From Citrus sinensis (taxonomy: Eukaryota > Streptophyta > Magnoliopsida > Sapindales > Rutaceae): DNA of 64,000 bases. The notes beneath the pieces were generated by a model. That model had not been told where the DNA came from. It was given only the letters and a program-made list of their open reading frames with translations, and did no database searches. Below are positions 37,295-49,744 of the stretch, piece after piece (position 1 is the stretch's first letter; every line of letters starts with the position of its first letter). The stretch is from positions 8,213,501 through 8,277,500 of the forward strand of contig NC_068558.1 of assembly GCF_022201045.2 (NCBI RefSeq), in the 5' to 3' direction. A program made the translations under genes and the position numbers.

Positions 37295-37754
37295 TAGGGA
37301 TGGCAAAATCCGGGTCCGGATCCGGGTTTAGTCTTTCCGGATTCGGACCCGGATACTATTTTCTTTTCCCGGATCTGGATTTTAACTCAGATTTTTTTAT
37401 TCGGGTCCGGGTCCGGGTTCAACTCGGAAAAATCCAGATTTTCGGATTTCGGGTTTTGAACCCGGATCAATGAATCAATATTAATTTCTAAAATTCTAAA
37501 AATAAAAAATTAATACATTTCTAAACAATAACACATTTAGATTAATCAATAAAATTAATTAAAAAATAATATTAAAATTAAATATCCGGGTCCGGGTTCC
37601 GGATGTCCGGATTAACCTAAACCCGAACCCGAATATATCCGGGTTATTAAAATTTATTCCGGACCCAAATTTTTTTATATTCTAGTGCGGGTTCAACCCG
37701 GCCCGAATTATCCGGGTTCGTCCGGGCCGGGTTCGGATTATTTTGCCATCCCTA
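37295..37754. mobile_element. Non-autonomous hAT element, near-perfect 8-bp target duplication
   Basis: The 460-bp element has matching ends TAGGGATGGCAAAA and, at the right, TTTTGCCATCCCTA. Flanks are GACAGACT (37287-37294) and AACAGACT (37755-37762), 7 of 8 identical. The subterminal regions are dense in TCCGGGT/ACCCGGA repeats, as in hAT transposase-binding arrays. No transposase remains. Confidence 0.88.
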
Positions 37755-37762
37755 AACAGACT

Positions 37763-40700
37763 AGATGGAAATTAATGACGCAGAGGTTTAAGTTAAAACA
37801 TCGAAATCGAAACACCATTTGGATGCCATGCAATACTACATCGTTTTAGGGAGTGTTTTCTTTAATTTCTTTCGAAAGATTTTGAATGGTTTTCGTTACC
37901 TCCGCGAAGCGACGTTGATTAATTTGAACGAATTTTTAATTTACTATTAATCTTAGATGAGTAGTTTATCTTTCATTAATCTTTTCCCAGAAGTACATTT
38001 TTTAATTGAAGTGTAAAATAAATGCGTGGCATGGTCTGAACTTGATAGAAACAAAATCTAATAAATATAAATATAAAACACGGTTGAGATATTTTGTCAA
38101 CTATTAAACTAATTTATTTATTAATAATATTATTTATAATAATATTTATTTTAATATTTTGTCAACTATTAATGCTATTAAACACGTTAAATGATGCTTT
38201 TTGTCAAAATTAAGCAAAAGCAATGATTAGTTGATAAGTATATATTTTCTCTACATTTTACTATTTATTTCTCCAACTTTTTTTTCGTTTTGATCTTAAA
38301 TTCTCTAATTATTTTAGTTAATTTTTAATTTTATTATTTGATTAAATTATATTTTATTATGTTAATTTTTTATATTTTATTATTGTAGATTTTATTCTTA
38401 ATTTATAGTTGCTAGTTAATTGTATTATTTTATTTGATAGGGAGTTAATTAGAAATTATGGATAAAAAAGCATAAAGAAATTTAATTTGGGAAGCAATCG
38501 ATATTAAATTGGAAACCAATTGAAAGACGAGGGGAAATAAAGTCAAGAAGTCGTGGCAAGCTAGCATTCGGTGGACATGCATTAGCAAATGAAGAATTGG
38601 AATTGGCAATTGCACATGCTTGGCTTTATATGATATGGAAAGCAAATTGAAGAAAAATGAAATTGCCATATTTAATCAAGCATGCACGTGCAGAATTAAA
38701 TGGCTTTGATTTGAAATCAAAGTGAACGGCATGTGGAAGGCATTAGTTTCCTTGTTGATCATGGATTTGGAGGAGGCAAAGGGTACCAAATAAGTCGGCC
38801 ACCAAGATTTATAAAAGCCAACCTTTGGCTTATGAAGATACACGCAACCGGTAAACAACAAGAGAATTGGAGATTGCAGCCGCAAAAAGATAAGAAAAAA
38901 ATTGGAGTAGAGTTAAAGCCATTTGAATTAATCTTTATGACTGGTTTTATCAACTTTTTTATTCCCAATTCAATTATGTTATGGTAGATTTTCTATTTGG
39001 TTGAGGGAATTCAAAACCTCAAACATGTCATATGATTAATGTTCAATTTCTATCATTTAATTTATTTGAGATTGTTTATGTTCTTCTATAATTAATGTTT
39101 ATGATTTTATTCTTATCTTATTTGACTGGGCAATTAGATAGAACTTTAATAAATTATATTACTAGATTAAAATTCTTGATCTGTAATTATCTTGATATTT
39201 TAATCACTAGTAACAGGTTGGAATCAGTTATTTCAATTAGAGAACATAACATAGGTTAAATAATCCAAGTCTATGTGTTTATTATTTAGATCAACCTAAT
39301 ATTTTTCTTTACTTAATGCTTTCGTTATCTTGAATTTAAAAATTTTATTTTAAATTATTTAATGGTTAGCGATTAGATGAAGAGTTTGTTTTGCCTAACA
39401 ACACACTAATGAAAAATATAGATTAACAGAGCTTATTATTGTCTATGGTTGATAGTTTCAATAGAAATTAATGGTAAAATTGATATATTATATACATATT
39501 TGGTGGTGGCCAATGATCCTTTGACCAAAGTTTTCATCATTATTATTTATTTCTCCTTTAATTAGAGTTTTTATTCAATTATTGTTTTCATAGTTTTAAT
39601 TTATTTATTTCTCACTATTTAGTTAAAAATTCATAAACCCCCTTTTTATTTTTAGTTGGCATTTTCTTTAGTTAAATTCATTTATATTATTATTACTATT
39701 ATTATTTTATTTTAAGTTTTGCTTTTGAGTTGATAATAAATATAACTAGTATAGTTTTCGTGGGATTGATTTTTACTTGCTCTGTACTAGTTGTTTATGC
39801 TATTAGTAAGGTTTTTAAATTCGGTGCACCCTAACGACACTAGCATTAGTTATAAACAAACTATTAATATGCTCTTAGTGCATTGTTAGTTTAGAGGAAA
39901 TAATGACGGTAGTTGAAATGAATCATCGTGTTTGGTTTGGTAATTTGTGATGGAATTGGAAATTATATTTCGATCAATGTGGTTAGTGAATGATGTAAAT
40001 GGCCAAATGTTATACTATACTTATGCATGTTGTCATTATCATTGTTTTGATCTAATTTTAGTTCAAGCCAAAAATATTATGAGAGCTTTATTTTAAAGGG
40101 TGGTTTTGTGAATGATTGAGGTTGTACTATTTCAAGGATGTTTTATGCGGATGGTGAATAATCCTGAAAATAAAGAAAATAATTGTTAGAGGCGACGTCG
40201 ATGGTTGTCAGCGGTGGTACTCCAACGGTCAAGTTAAGTGAAGGTTCGAGAAGAAGATATGTTTTAGAGAACAAGTGAGAGATTGAAAGTTGTGAGAGTG
40301 AAAGATATTGTCTTCTTTGTGGGACTAACCTGAACTTATAAAAAGAGTGTCCCTAAAAATATCTTTGTGTCTTTTTTTATATGCGGTGGACTGTTATTGG
40401 TTGTTCTCATATGAAGTAATTTAATTGTTCATCTTGAGTTATTTGAGCTCTTTAATATGGACATTTAACCCCTGCAAGACTATCTCTGGTGCCAACATGT
40501 CTCTAACTTTAATTGGCTTGTTTCAACTAAACCAATTTAGTTGAGAGAGTTGTTGGCTTCATAGATGATGATTTAGGTTGTTGCTCAATTGATCCCTCTC
40601 TTATTCTTAGTGCATGTGACTTTTGGAGAAATATTTCGGGCGGTCCCTAGTGAGAATCATACTGTGTGTGTTTATTTATAGCAATTTTGGGAGAGTTGTT

Positions 40701-41150
40701 ATTGTCATAGTGGTTTTATATTAACATGTGACAACTTTATAGTATTTCAGGAGACATTTTTTTTGTACTTTTTAGATTTTTAAGATGGCTCATTTCTTTT
40801 ATTATGATCTTTCCATTTCATCCCTGCCCCTTTCAATTTTTTTCTTCACACCTTGTAAAGGGCACATTGGGGATAAGAGTTTATTATACATGTGTCACAC
40901 TGTAATTGTTCGGCAAAATTTTATCGCCAACAATTATTATGTTAATAATGTAAAATAGTCAATAATTAACCGACCGGTAATTTTCTTGAGGTCCATGGGC
41001 ACGGACCGAGTTAAGTCCGGCCCAATAGATACGCGTACACTTTCAATTTTCATCGTCTCCATCGTTCCAAGCTTTGCAGCATTATTGCTCTCGATCTCCA
41101 GACCTGGACGTTTCATAGAGGCATTTTACTCTCTGTCTCTCGGTGTAGCC
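37763..41150. other. Intergenic region between G3BP-like and complex I genes
   Basis: AT-rich; no gene supported. Overlapping frames at 38445-38987 on both strands carry no recognisable protein. The segment at about 40190-40870 has promoter-like and LTR-like character but no definable ends. The last 150 bp form the promoter of the downstream gene, with GGCCCA at 41019-41024. Confidence 0.45.
41019..41024 (+). promoter_or_regulatory. Site II-type element (GGCCCA) of complex I gene
   Basis: GGCCCA about 127 bp upstream of the ATG at 41151. Site II elements are bound by TCP factors and are enriched at promoters of plant mitochondrial and ribosomal protein genes; its use here is inferred. Confidence 0.4.
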
Positions 41151-41534
41151 ATGGCGAAGGCAGCTGCCACGTCATTGTTCCAAAACCTGCGTCGGTTTAT
41201 TAAAAAACCGTGGGAAATAACCGGGGTCTGCTCCGACCCGGAATACATGGGACCTCTGCGAAAGGCCGCCGAGTACCGGGTCAGGTGCCCCGCCACCCCC
41301 GAACAGCAGGCCATCATCCCGACTTCCAACCCGGAAACCGTTTACGACATCAAGTACTATTCCCGCGACCAGCGCCGCAACCGTCCCCCCATCCGCCGTA
41401 CGATTCTGAAGAAGGCTGACGTGGAGAAGATGATGAAGGAGAAGACCTTTGACGTCACCGATTTCCCTCCCGTTTTTTTGACTGGTGCGGTCGAAGAGGA
41501 TATTAACGCTGTCGGTGGAGGATATCAGAAATAA
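41151..41534 (+). CDS. Mitochondrial NADH:ubiquinone oxidoreductase (complex I) B14.5a-type subunit
   Basis: A single-exon frame encodes 127 residues: MAKAAATSLFQNLRRFIKKP, then WEITGVCSDPEYMGPLRKAA, YRVRCPATPEQQ, and the highly conserved YDIKYYSRDQRRNRPPIRRT. The C-terminal VTDFPPVFLTGAVEED follows. From memory this matches the small accessory subunit encoded by Arabidopsis At5g08060, assigned as B14.5a (NDUFA7-like); the neighbours RIQ1 and TCP agree with that locus. It sits in the inner mitochondrial membrane complex I. The frame stays open upstream to an ATG at 40986, but MAKAAA is the conserved start and the upstream part overlaps promoter motifs. Confidence 0.83.
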   Translation: MAKAAATSLFQNLRRFIKKPWEITGVCSDPEYMGPLRKAAEYRVRCPATPEQQAIIPTSNPETVYDIKYYSRDQRRNRPPIRRTILKKADVEKMMKEKTFDVTDFPPVFLTGAVEEDINAVGGGYQK

Positions 41535-43760
41535 AAATTAGGCGAGTGTTCGTCCTTTTTTTAAAAAAATTATTGTTGATTTGGTTGAAGTGGTTTTGCG
41601 GGTGTTGTTTGTTTTGATTTTTTTATTTGGGAAATCGTAATAATTGAACTCTAGGGTTTTTAGTTGCTATATATGGATGATGAATGTTGGAGTTAGGGTT
41701 TCTGGTGAGCGGTGATCAAAATCTGTTGGGCTTGTTTGATCTTAGATGAGAATTTTTTGAATTTTTGCTTTGTTATTGCTGGGAGGACAGAGGGAGGCAT
41801 GGATTTGGAGGATATGTATACTGACATTTTGTAGTCTTAGGGGTTCTGCATTTCTGTGAAGATTCAGGTTCATAACAGATTAATAGTGATTGTTTCTAAG
41901 ATTGGAACCTGATGCTCCCATGATCACATTTGAACTTTTAGCGTTGAAGTTCCCTCGTAAGTCTTTTTAGTGTGGAGGTATCTGTGACTGTGAGAGCACT
42001 ACAAGATAATTGAGTTCTCTGGTGGGTTTTTGAATTCTGGGGCTGTTATGCATTTCTTTGAGCTAACTGATCATGTGAAGGAAAAGGTTTAATATCATTT
42101 CGGACAATGTGACCTATGCCTTAGAACTTAGGATAATGTGGGAGGTCTAAATTTTTATCATTATGTATTGTACTTTAGTGGCCTCGTTGTAGGAATATTC
42201 GACTTCAAAAGCTATAAAAAGTAAAATTGGCTTATACAAGATTAATAAATGACGAAATCTATTACAAACTTATTGTTAGCTCATAATTGGGTGCTTTCTT
42301 ATTATCGAATGCATCATGACATAAGAATTATTTTTGGCAGGCTTGTTGGATTGTGGTGAAATTTGTGCACCGGTCTTCTTCTCTGTCTCTCTTGCTGTCA
42401 CTAAGAATTGCAGGCCATTTTAGCATGGCAACTTTGCCAAGACTACTGTTAAAGAGAACGTAATACTAATTTTATTTCAAACATAAAGAGAATGTAATAC
42501 TCGATGTCAATAAGGGTATTTGCCTGCACTTGCTGTTTCAGTTTAATATTTGTTTGTGTTTGTATAAAATCCAAATGCCACTGCAGTTGGGTGATGGATG
42601 AACTAACTTCAAACTTGTAAGTTTTTCTTCCCAGGATTATTAATTGATGCTAGTTTTAATGCTGCTACTGTTACATTTTGCAGCACAATAAAAACTTAGG
42701 TTTTATTAGCCCTCTTAATCATTATGGAATGGTGGAGCCAAATGTATCGATTTTCTCTTCTGTTTTTCTTCCTCCTAATCAAGACAGGCAACTTTCTTTT
42801 GTATTGTTGCTTGTTGCTGTATTTGCTGCTTGTGATGTGGATTCTTATGCTCATTTTGATTTTGTCTGAGGACTTGAATCCAATGACTTTAATCTCAAGC
42901 AGAATAGTTGTTTACTTGTTTTTCTTTGGATGGCATTTTTCCTGTTGAAATGGCTAATTGCCTTCCTTATTCAGTCTTACATTAAATATAGACCCTTATT
43001 TTTAGCAAAGAAGAAATTGCAGTGCTTTTTAGTTTCTTGACGATATAGATTAGAGAATTTTTGAGCAGGAAGATGGAAGGTTTACCATCTTCGTATACAT
43101 TTTCAGTTTCCTATTAGAGGTTTGACTTCCCACTTTCACAATCTTGTGGTAGTTCTTGTGCAAATAAAGGAATGGTGGCAAAATCAAAGTGCTTGAACAC
43201 GTCACTAATGAAATGTTTAGGACACTATTCTTTGTGCTCTTTTCTACTATTCATTGTTTACGGTGTGACCAATAGGAGTTCCGTTTCATGAAACTGTCTT
43301 GATTTTTTCTCTGTGTACTTCTTTTAGTAACTAGAGTTGATTGATTTCTTACTTGCATCGGGCTGGGATCAAAAAGTGATTTATCACATGCATGTCTGAT
43401 TCTTTTACTTTACATTGGCTTTTAGTATCCAAATGTGTTTACCAAATGAAATCAGACTGTTGGTTTGCTGTAAATTTGTTACATCTTTTCTGAGCTTTGA
43501 ACCAGGTATTGAATTGGGTACCTTGGCAGCAACTGTATGCTCTTTGCTTTTTGACAGTACTCTCTCTCAACTCTCTCTCTCTCTAGAACTCGTTTCTATA
43601 ATTTGTTTTTTGATGAGCTGAATTAGTTAAGAACTACCTAAGAGGTACTGCATCGAAGCTTTAACCTGGTTGGTACGGTAACTGCAGTCATGTAGAATTA
43701 GTTTTTAACTCTGTTCGAGTAGGTTAAATTTGAACAATGCCAACTTGAACTTGTAGTTTA
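41535..43760. other. 3' flank of complex I gene, no further gene
   Basis: T-rich non-coding DNA, intron-like in composition. Frames at 42678-42948 and 43415-43621 have no recognised similarity. Part could be an extended 3'UTR or a non-coding transcript. Confidence 0.4.
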
Positions 43761-43898
43761 GCCCCAAGGCGTGGTCGGGTTGGTTGCAGTGAAACTACAG
43801 CCTCAACCAAAACCAGGGTTCGATTTTTGGGGGTGGTAAGGGGGTAAAAATTGTATTTGGGTTTGCCCACCACTTACCTTTTTTTTAAAAAAAAAAAC
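43761..43898 (+). mobile_element. Short tRNA-derived SINE
   Basis: The head is tRNA-like: GCGTGGTCGGGTTGGTTGCA (A-box position) and GGGTTCGATTTTTGG (B box) about 45 bp later. It ends in an A run at about 43887-43897. Flanking sequence AACTTGAA occurs at the left (43742-43749) and right (from about 43896), consistent with a target duplication, though the borders are approximate. Confidence 0.6.
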
Positions 43899-44984
43899 TT
43901 GAAGTTTAAAATTTAGTTAGGACAACAGGTTTGCAAATGCATACGTGAACCTTTTTTTTTTTTTTGAAATAGTTCTTACCGGGTGTGTGGTGATTTTTTA
44001 TTAACACTTCAGTATCCAATATCGGGCCAAATTCCACTTTCAAGTACTCGGAAAAAAATTGTTTGTCCCAAATTAACGCGGGAAGGGACTTCGGCCCCTT
44101 CTTTTACCAACCCGCCAAAGTACAGTACTAAGCACAGTGGACGCTGTAGCATCCAATCATGAAGTCTTAAGCAATTTTGCCTTACACGTGAAGAAAAGCA
44201 CTTTTGGCAACTAGTGCTTTTGATAGTTTCTCAAAGAATATTATCTGAATGTACTTACCAATTAGAATCTGCTTCTTCCTGCATAAGCGGCTGGACAAGA
44301 TGACAAGTAAACTTGGCGAATTTTTTTTTTCTCGAGGTATTTTTCAAATGTTGTAGAGTTAATTCAAGTTGGCTAGAAAGTTAAATTGATGGGAGCAGAA
44401 TGGGCTGCTGCTGCTCTCTCAGGCGCCTGACCTTTGATTACTATCCAATCTAAATGCTAATGGACGTGGTAAAAACCAAAAACATTTATAAGGATGAGAC
44501 GAAAATTAAAACCTTGCATGTTGCGGCTTTTTAAATAATAAATTAATTGGTCTCATATATAGAGGGAGTTATCTTGTATGCGAGGTCACGCAGCTTATGA
44601 TGCAACTTCACATGTGGCGAGTTCTCGTTGGGGCTCCGAACCCTATATATATAAAACTAAAAACTAAAAAACTTAAATTTTAATACAATATATTTTGTCT
44701 TTTAGTATATTAAAATTCGTATTTCTTATCTTTGATATTGCCCCTCACTTTAATATGTCTAAATATCCCTAATGGAAAACTCATTTTATATGTAGAGAGA
44801 GTTATTCTTTAATGACAATATCCTTGAATGTCACAAAAAACGGAGATTTCAATAAATTGGAGACTTTTTTTTTCTCTATTATTGCATTGGAATTTGTATT
44901 TTTTTTTTTATCTGGTAATAGCATCTTTACTTTGTTAAAATAAGGGAAACTAAAGACAAAAAAAAAAAACACATACCCTAAAAT
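43899..44984. other. Intergenic, upstream of hAT element
   Basis: No gene. It includes a GC-richer patch at about 43975-44160 with no recognisable content. Confidence 0.4.
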
Positions 44985-45977
44985 TAGGGATGGCAAAAAT
45001 CCCCACGGGGATGGGTACCCTCGGGGATTTTCCCCATTCGGGGAGGGTACGGGGATAATTTTATACCCAATTTTTTTTTCGGGGAGGGGACGGGGAAAAT
45101 TTTTTACCCAACTTTTTATTCGGTGAGGGGACGGGGATGAGGTGGAATCCCCATCCCCTACCCATTTCCCCATTTTAATTTTTAATTTTATTTTTATTTT
45201 TAAAATTACTAATAAATAAATAACAAAATTATAAATATTGTTAAAAATAATAAATATCAAAATAGTTGTATGTTGGGAAAGTGGTCACCCTTTGCCGGGA
45301 ATTAGTTGAAGAGTATTAATTGAAATTTTCACCAACTGTTTATTGCTTTGATTATACTGGTAGTAGTTCTTCTACTAGATCTACAGGGGATTCTTATAAG
45401 AAAGCAACCAAATGGATGACAGGTTTTGATGATTATGTAAACAATGGAGATTGTGCAGTTGTTGTAGATGAATTAGATTCATATTTGGATGAGAAAGTTA
45501 TATCTCGGATGGAAGATTTTAATATTTTGAGTTGGTGGAAGACAAATGCTAATAGGTATCCTACATTAGCTCGAATTGCTAGAGATATTTTGGCAATTCC
45601 AATTACAACAGTTGCTTCTGAATCAGCTTTTAACATTAGTGGTAGAGTTGTGAGCTCATACCATAACAAACTTCATCCAAGCACATTGGAGGCCTTAATG
45701 TGCTGTCAAAGTTGATTACGAGCTTACAATAGCGGTATGAGTTTATTTTAATATGATTAATTTAAAATCGAAAATAAAAAAATGTATTAGACTATTAATT
45801 ATTCGGGGACCGGGGACCCTCGGGGATCCCCTGTTATTATTCGGGGAGGGGATGAGGATTCTCTCAAGCTATTTTGACGGGGACGGGGAGGGGGAGGGGA
45901 CGGGGACATATGCAAAACATCGGGGATGGGTATGGGGAGATTGGTCCCCTCCCCTCCCCTCCCCATTGCCATCCCTA
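44985..45977. mobile_element. hAT element with perfect 8-bp target duplication and transposase relic
   Basis: The 993-bp element starts TAGGGATGGCAAAAA and ends TTGCCATCCCTA. CCTAAAAT is exactly duplicated at 44977-44984 and 45978-45985. Both subterminal regions are rich in CGGGGA/TCCCCG repeats. The interior keeps only the transposase C-terminus (45320-45718, plus strand), so it is an internal-deletion derivative of an autonomous element. Confidence 0.93.
45320..45718 (+). pseudogene. hAT transposase C-terminal relic inside the element
   Basis: The frame encodes the hAT dimerisation region: FNILSWWKTNANRYPTLARI, then PITTVASESAFNISGR and LHPSTLEALMCCQS, stopped by TGA. The BED finger and catalytic core are missing. 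It is similar to but clearly diverged from the relic at 24953-25888, so the two derive from different members of one family. Confidence 0.88.
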
Positions 45978-45985
45978 CCTAAAAT

Positions 45986-48900
45986 GATTTATTTTGTCTT
46001 ATAGTGTATTGGAGTATATATTTCTCGTCCTTAGTTTGTTTATCACTTAAAAAGATCAAGTGTTTGATGATTCCATCATGCATGATTGAGATGCAAAAAC
46101 TTCTGGATAAGTATCCCACATCTGAATTTATATATATGTATAGTCATGCGGGCTATTTGGATGATGGACCATACTGCATTATCAATAATCATTTATTATT
46201 CCATACATCCCGCGTTATTTTACACAAATACTAACTATATATGGCTAGAAGCTGCTTAATTAAATGTACTAATCTATCTCTTCTTTATGGAAAATATAAT
46301 TATAATTAATCTAATGTGCAAATAATTAAAAATTTGTTATTTCCTTTCTGCAAAATAAAAGAAGCTCTCTTCAGCATGGAAGGGTCTTTTTGTCTTGGTG
46401 GTAGACAAAGAGGTGGGTGGAGCAGTGGATGGATAGCGAATGCAGAGCCCCTCCCTTTACTCATTCTGCGGGTCTTCTGAGGATCATCAATTAGTAATTA
46501 ATTATTGGGCACATTTTTTGGTCATGTATTTTGCATTTCAATCCTCTTCGGGTAATTGCTTATTATGTTTCCAACTTTTATATTATTTATTGCATGCTTT
46601 TGAATATAAATGTTTTTGCTGCGTGTCTGAAACTGTTGCTTTTGAATAGCTAATGTTGTGGAAAAAAAAAGGCCTCTCATTTTAAATCAACGGATGACTC
46701 TAAGAAATGGTCAAATGGATCAGCTTTATCCGGTATTAACATGCCGTCTTAACACTCTCTCCTCTTGTATATTTTGATACACAAAGTGCACATAATTAAG
46801 ATAAAAATGTTACATGTATCTTAGCGGATTTCTAATTGAAAGAATTCTTTGATCGAAAGAATGAGTTTGTGATTATTTATGGTAAAAAAAAAATGCGATA
46901 ATTAATTCATGGAAATAATTGGAAGATATCTTTAACAAGATTCAAAGGAATGATTTTTTTTTTTTGTTGCATGACACTTGGAAGAAGACCATTGAAAAAA
47001 ATCTGGGATCTACATTACCTGAAGTCAGACTAAAATTTATAACTTTCCCCTGCCAGCTTGAGGGAGGATAAAAGGAATCAAAGCAAAGATAAAGACAGAG
47101 ACAATAAAAATCACTAAGGGTTATTCTCTCCATCTTTAACAATAAGCTTAAAGTTGATTGTCAATCAACATTAACATTGATCGGCATAAAGCTTAATCAT
47201 CGACAATAAGATGGATTAAAGGAATCTTTGTAAAGAGCAAGCAAATTGCGAATAATTATATTCGTAACATTTCCATTTTTATGTCTATAATTCATTTTAT
47301 ACATAAATTGAGCCTTTGAGCTTATGAATTAATAAAAGTGAGATTTATCTTCTTTTCTCTACCTTTCCAAAAATCTTTCAATACGCATACACATAGGTAT
47401 ATTAGTGCTTGAAGGCAAAAGATAACCTTATGCATATGTATATATAAGTAAACAATTCCTACTTGTACATAAGATAATTACCTCTATTTGTATCATATGT
47501 GTTTAATAGCTACCGGCTAGGCAAGTTTAAATATTGTTTGAAGGAACTTTATTTTCATGCTTAAATTCTTAGGTTAATTCAATTTTCAAGTAATACGTGC
47601 AATAATGATGAAAAATATACAGTCAAATTTTTTTTTTTCTTCGTACATTTTATCCTATAAATAACACTACACTTTTTAAATAATATTTAAATCTTTTTTC
47701 TACCTCTTGTAATTGAGATGTCATTTATTTTCTTGGGCTCCATTAATTTGGTATTATAACGTAGCTGTATCTTTTAGGCAACAATTCTGAAATATGTTAT
47801 ATTTGTTATTTCTATCAAACTTATTTTTTAAAATTCATTTTTGATCAAATATTATCAACTTTGGTTTCATAGATTCATAATACTAAATAGAGTCTTACAT
47901 AATTAAGTTCATAACTTATAAAACTATTACCAACATTCAACACAAATAGTTAGGTTAGTATTTCAACTTACAATCGTATAAGTTATTAGACTGCCAATTG
48001 TCAATAAAATGGTTTCTAAAATATTGAATAATATTTAATCTTTACATTTCACCATCGTTTTCAAACAAGCACACAGTATTAATAATTCACAAACAAACTG
48101 AATAATCTTGTTTAATTTGCATTAAATCTTAAAAGCCAAAATCCCAAAAATAGAACTCATGGTTCTAAAATTGCCAAATTTGTTTGTTTACACATGCTAT
48201 ATATATATATATATGTATATATATCCAAGACCGAAATCACTGCAAGTTATAGCCATGAGGCCATGACTCTTAATTTGTAAATGTACCAAAGAAGACGAGC
48301 TGCAGTGATCACTTTGTCTCTGGAAAATAACTTCTGTATTATTATTGATTCAAACATGCAGCACGCATACGCATTTATACATCTGTTAAAGCTTGTGTTG
48401 ATCGATCACGTCTCTGCTGCTGCTTTTTTTTTTTTCTTCTCTAGGGTTTTGTAGAGCAGTCACTTTCACTGATACATCAGAAAGAAGAAATTGTAATAAC
48501 TGCACACGAACAGAGAAATTAAATGACCTAACAAGGGAAAAAGAAAAAGATCAAAACCCCATACAGTTAATATCTATACATGCTTCTTGATTCTTGAGCT
48601 ATTACCAAAAACTCCTCTTATGTAATTTTCACAATATTACTAGAAATTCTTAATTTTTATGTTTTCATCAATTTTTTTTTTTTTTAAATTATGATGACCA
48701 ACCAAATAAAAACACTTGTTAAGATTACTGATAGCTGCTTTCATCATATATTTTATATATGTATGTATATATTCCATTACATTTTTATTATTCTCTTTCC
48801 CAATGGACATTAAGAATGTGAATCTCTCTATCTCTATCTCTCTTTCTTTCTTTCTCTGAAATTTCAATAAGTGGGTCATGATGATCGTGATTTCTGAGAT

Positions 48901-49476
48901 CATATTTTTGATAGTGATAGTAGCCCACTTGAGGTTTTTTTTTTTTTTTTAAATTTTTTTTAAGACCTTATCTTTTTATTTAATGTGATGCGTCAAGAGT
49001 GACTTGCGATATTTATTTAGAGAAGCTACTGCCTACCGTAGAAGATAATATTGTTATTATCTTACTTAGAAGAAAAAAAAAAAAGAATGAGCAAAAGATG
49101 CAAAATATCATGTAACAAAGAAACTACAAGTAATTTCATGCATTAAATATATAATATTAAAAAAAACCATTGACTATATGGTATCTTCACAGTCTATTTG
49201 GTTTAATTGCCTTCACTTTCTTCATCAATAGATTATATTTTGCATATTTATCGTAAAGGTTACAAAGTCATAGATATTTTGGCTAATGATGATCTTGGTT
49301 GTCATTCTCCTTGGTGCATAACCATATATTAAAGCTCATAAGCTTAATTTATGTACACTCAAAAGTTAGCTCACGAGTTGTGGGTTGTCTCAAGTTTATA
49401 TTCAATTGAGATATTACTCTCTGCCTATGTGAGATATTCTCCTCAACACCCTATATATGTTCTATATTTTTAACTA
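45986..49476. other. Long gene-free stretch upstream of TCP, first part
   Basis: AT-rich. A GC-richer patch at about 46370-46480 has no recognisable gene or miRNA precursor. Frames at 46004-46234, 46440-46649 and 48640-48903 are not supported. Confidence 0.4.
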
Positions 49477-49678
49477 GAGTGATGATACAGCCACAAATTT
49501 TTATATAAACTTATTTTGTACAAACTGATATGACATTAATTCATTGGTTGAATAAAAATATAAAATAATAGAAATAAATCATGTGGGCCAAGAGATATTT
49601 AATTCAACCAATTTTATTATACCGCATCAGTTTGTACAAAAAAAGTTTGTACAATAATTTGTGGCTATATCATTACTA
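49477..49678. mobile_element. Mutator-type MITE, copy 2
   Basis: The 202-bp relative of 17014-17200, with its interior in the opposite orientation (TTCATTGGTTGAAT and AATCATGTGGGCCAA blocks in reversed order). Left terminus GAGTGATGATACAGCCAC; the right terminus is its diverged complement. Flanks TTTTAACTA (49468-49476) and TTTTAATTA (49679-49687) match at 8 of 9 positions. It is more diverged than copy 1, hence probably older. Confidence 0.82.
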
Positions 49679-49744
49679 TTTTAATTAATTATTGTCATAC
49701 GGAAAGATAGTATGCAACCACTTATATACGAAGCAAGCCAAGAT

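Noticed and set aside
38445-38987. Opposing frames of 69-84 codons
   Set aside because: Overlap on both strands without family features suggests chance or decayed repeat.
46370-46480. Possible miRNA precursor near GAAGCTCTCTTCAGC
   Set aside because: The expected complementary arm was not found and no known mature miRNA matches.
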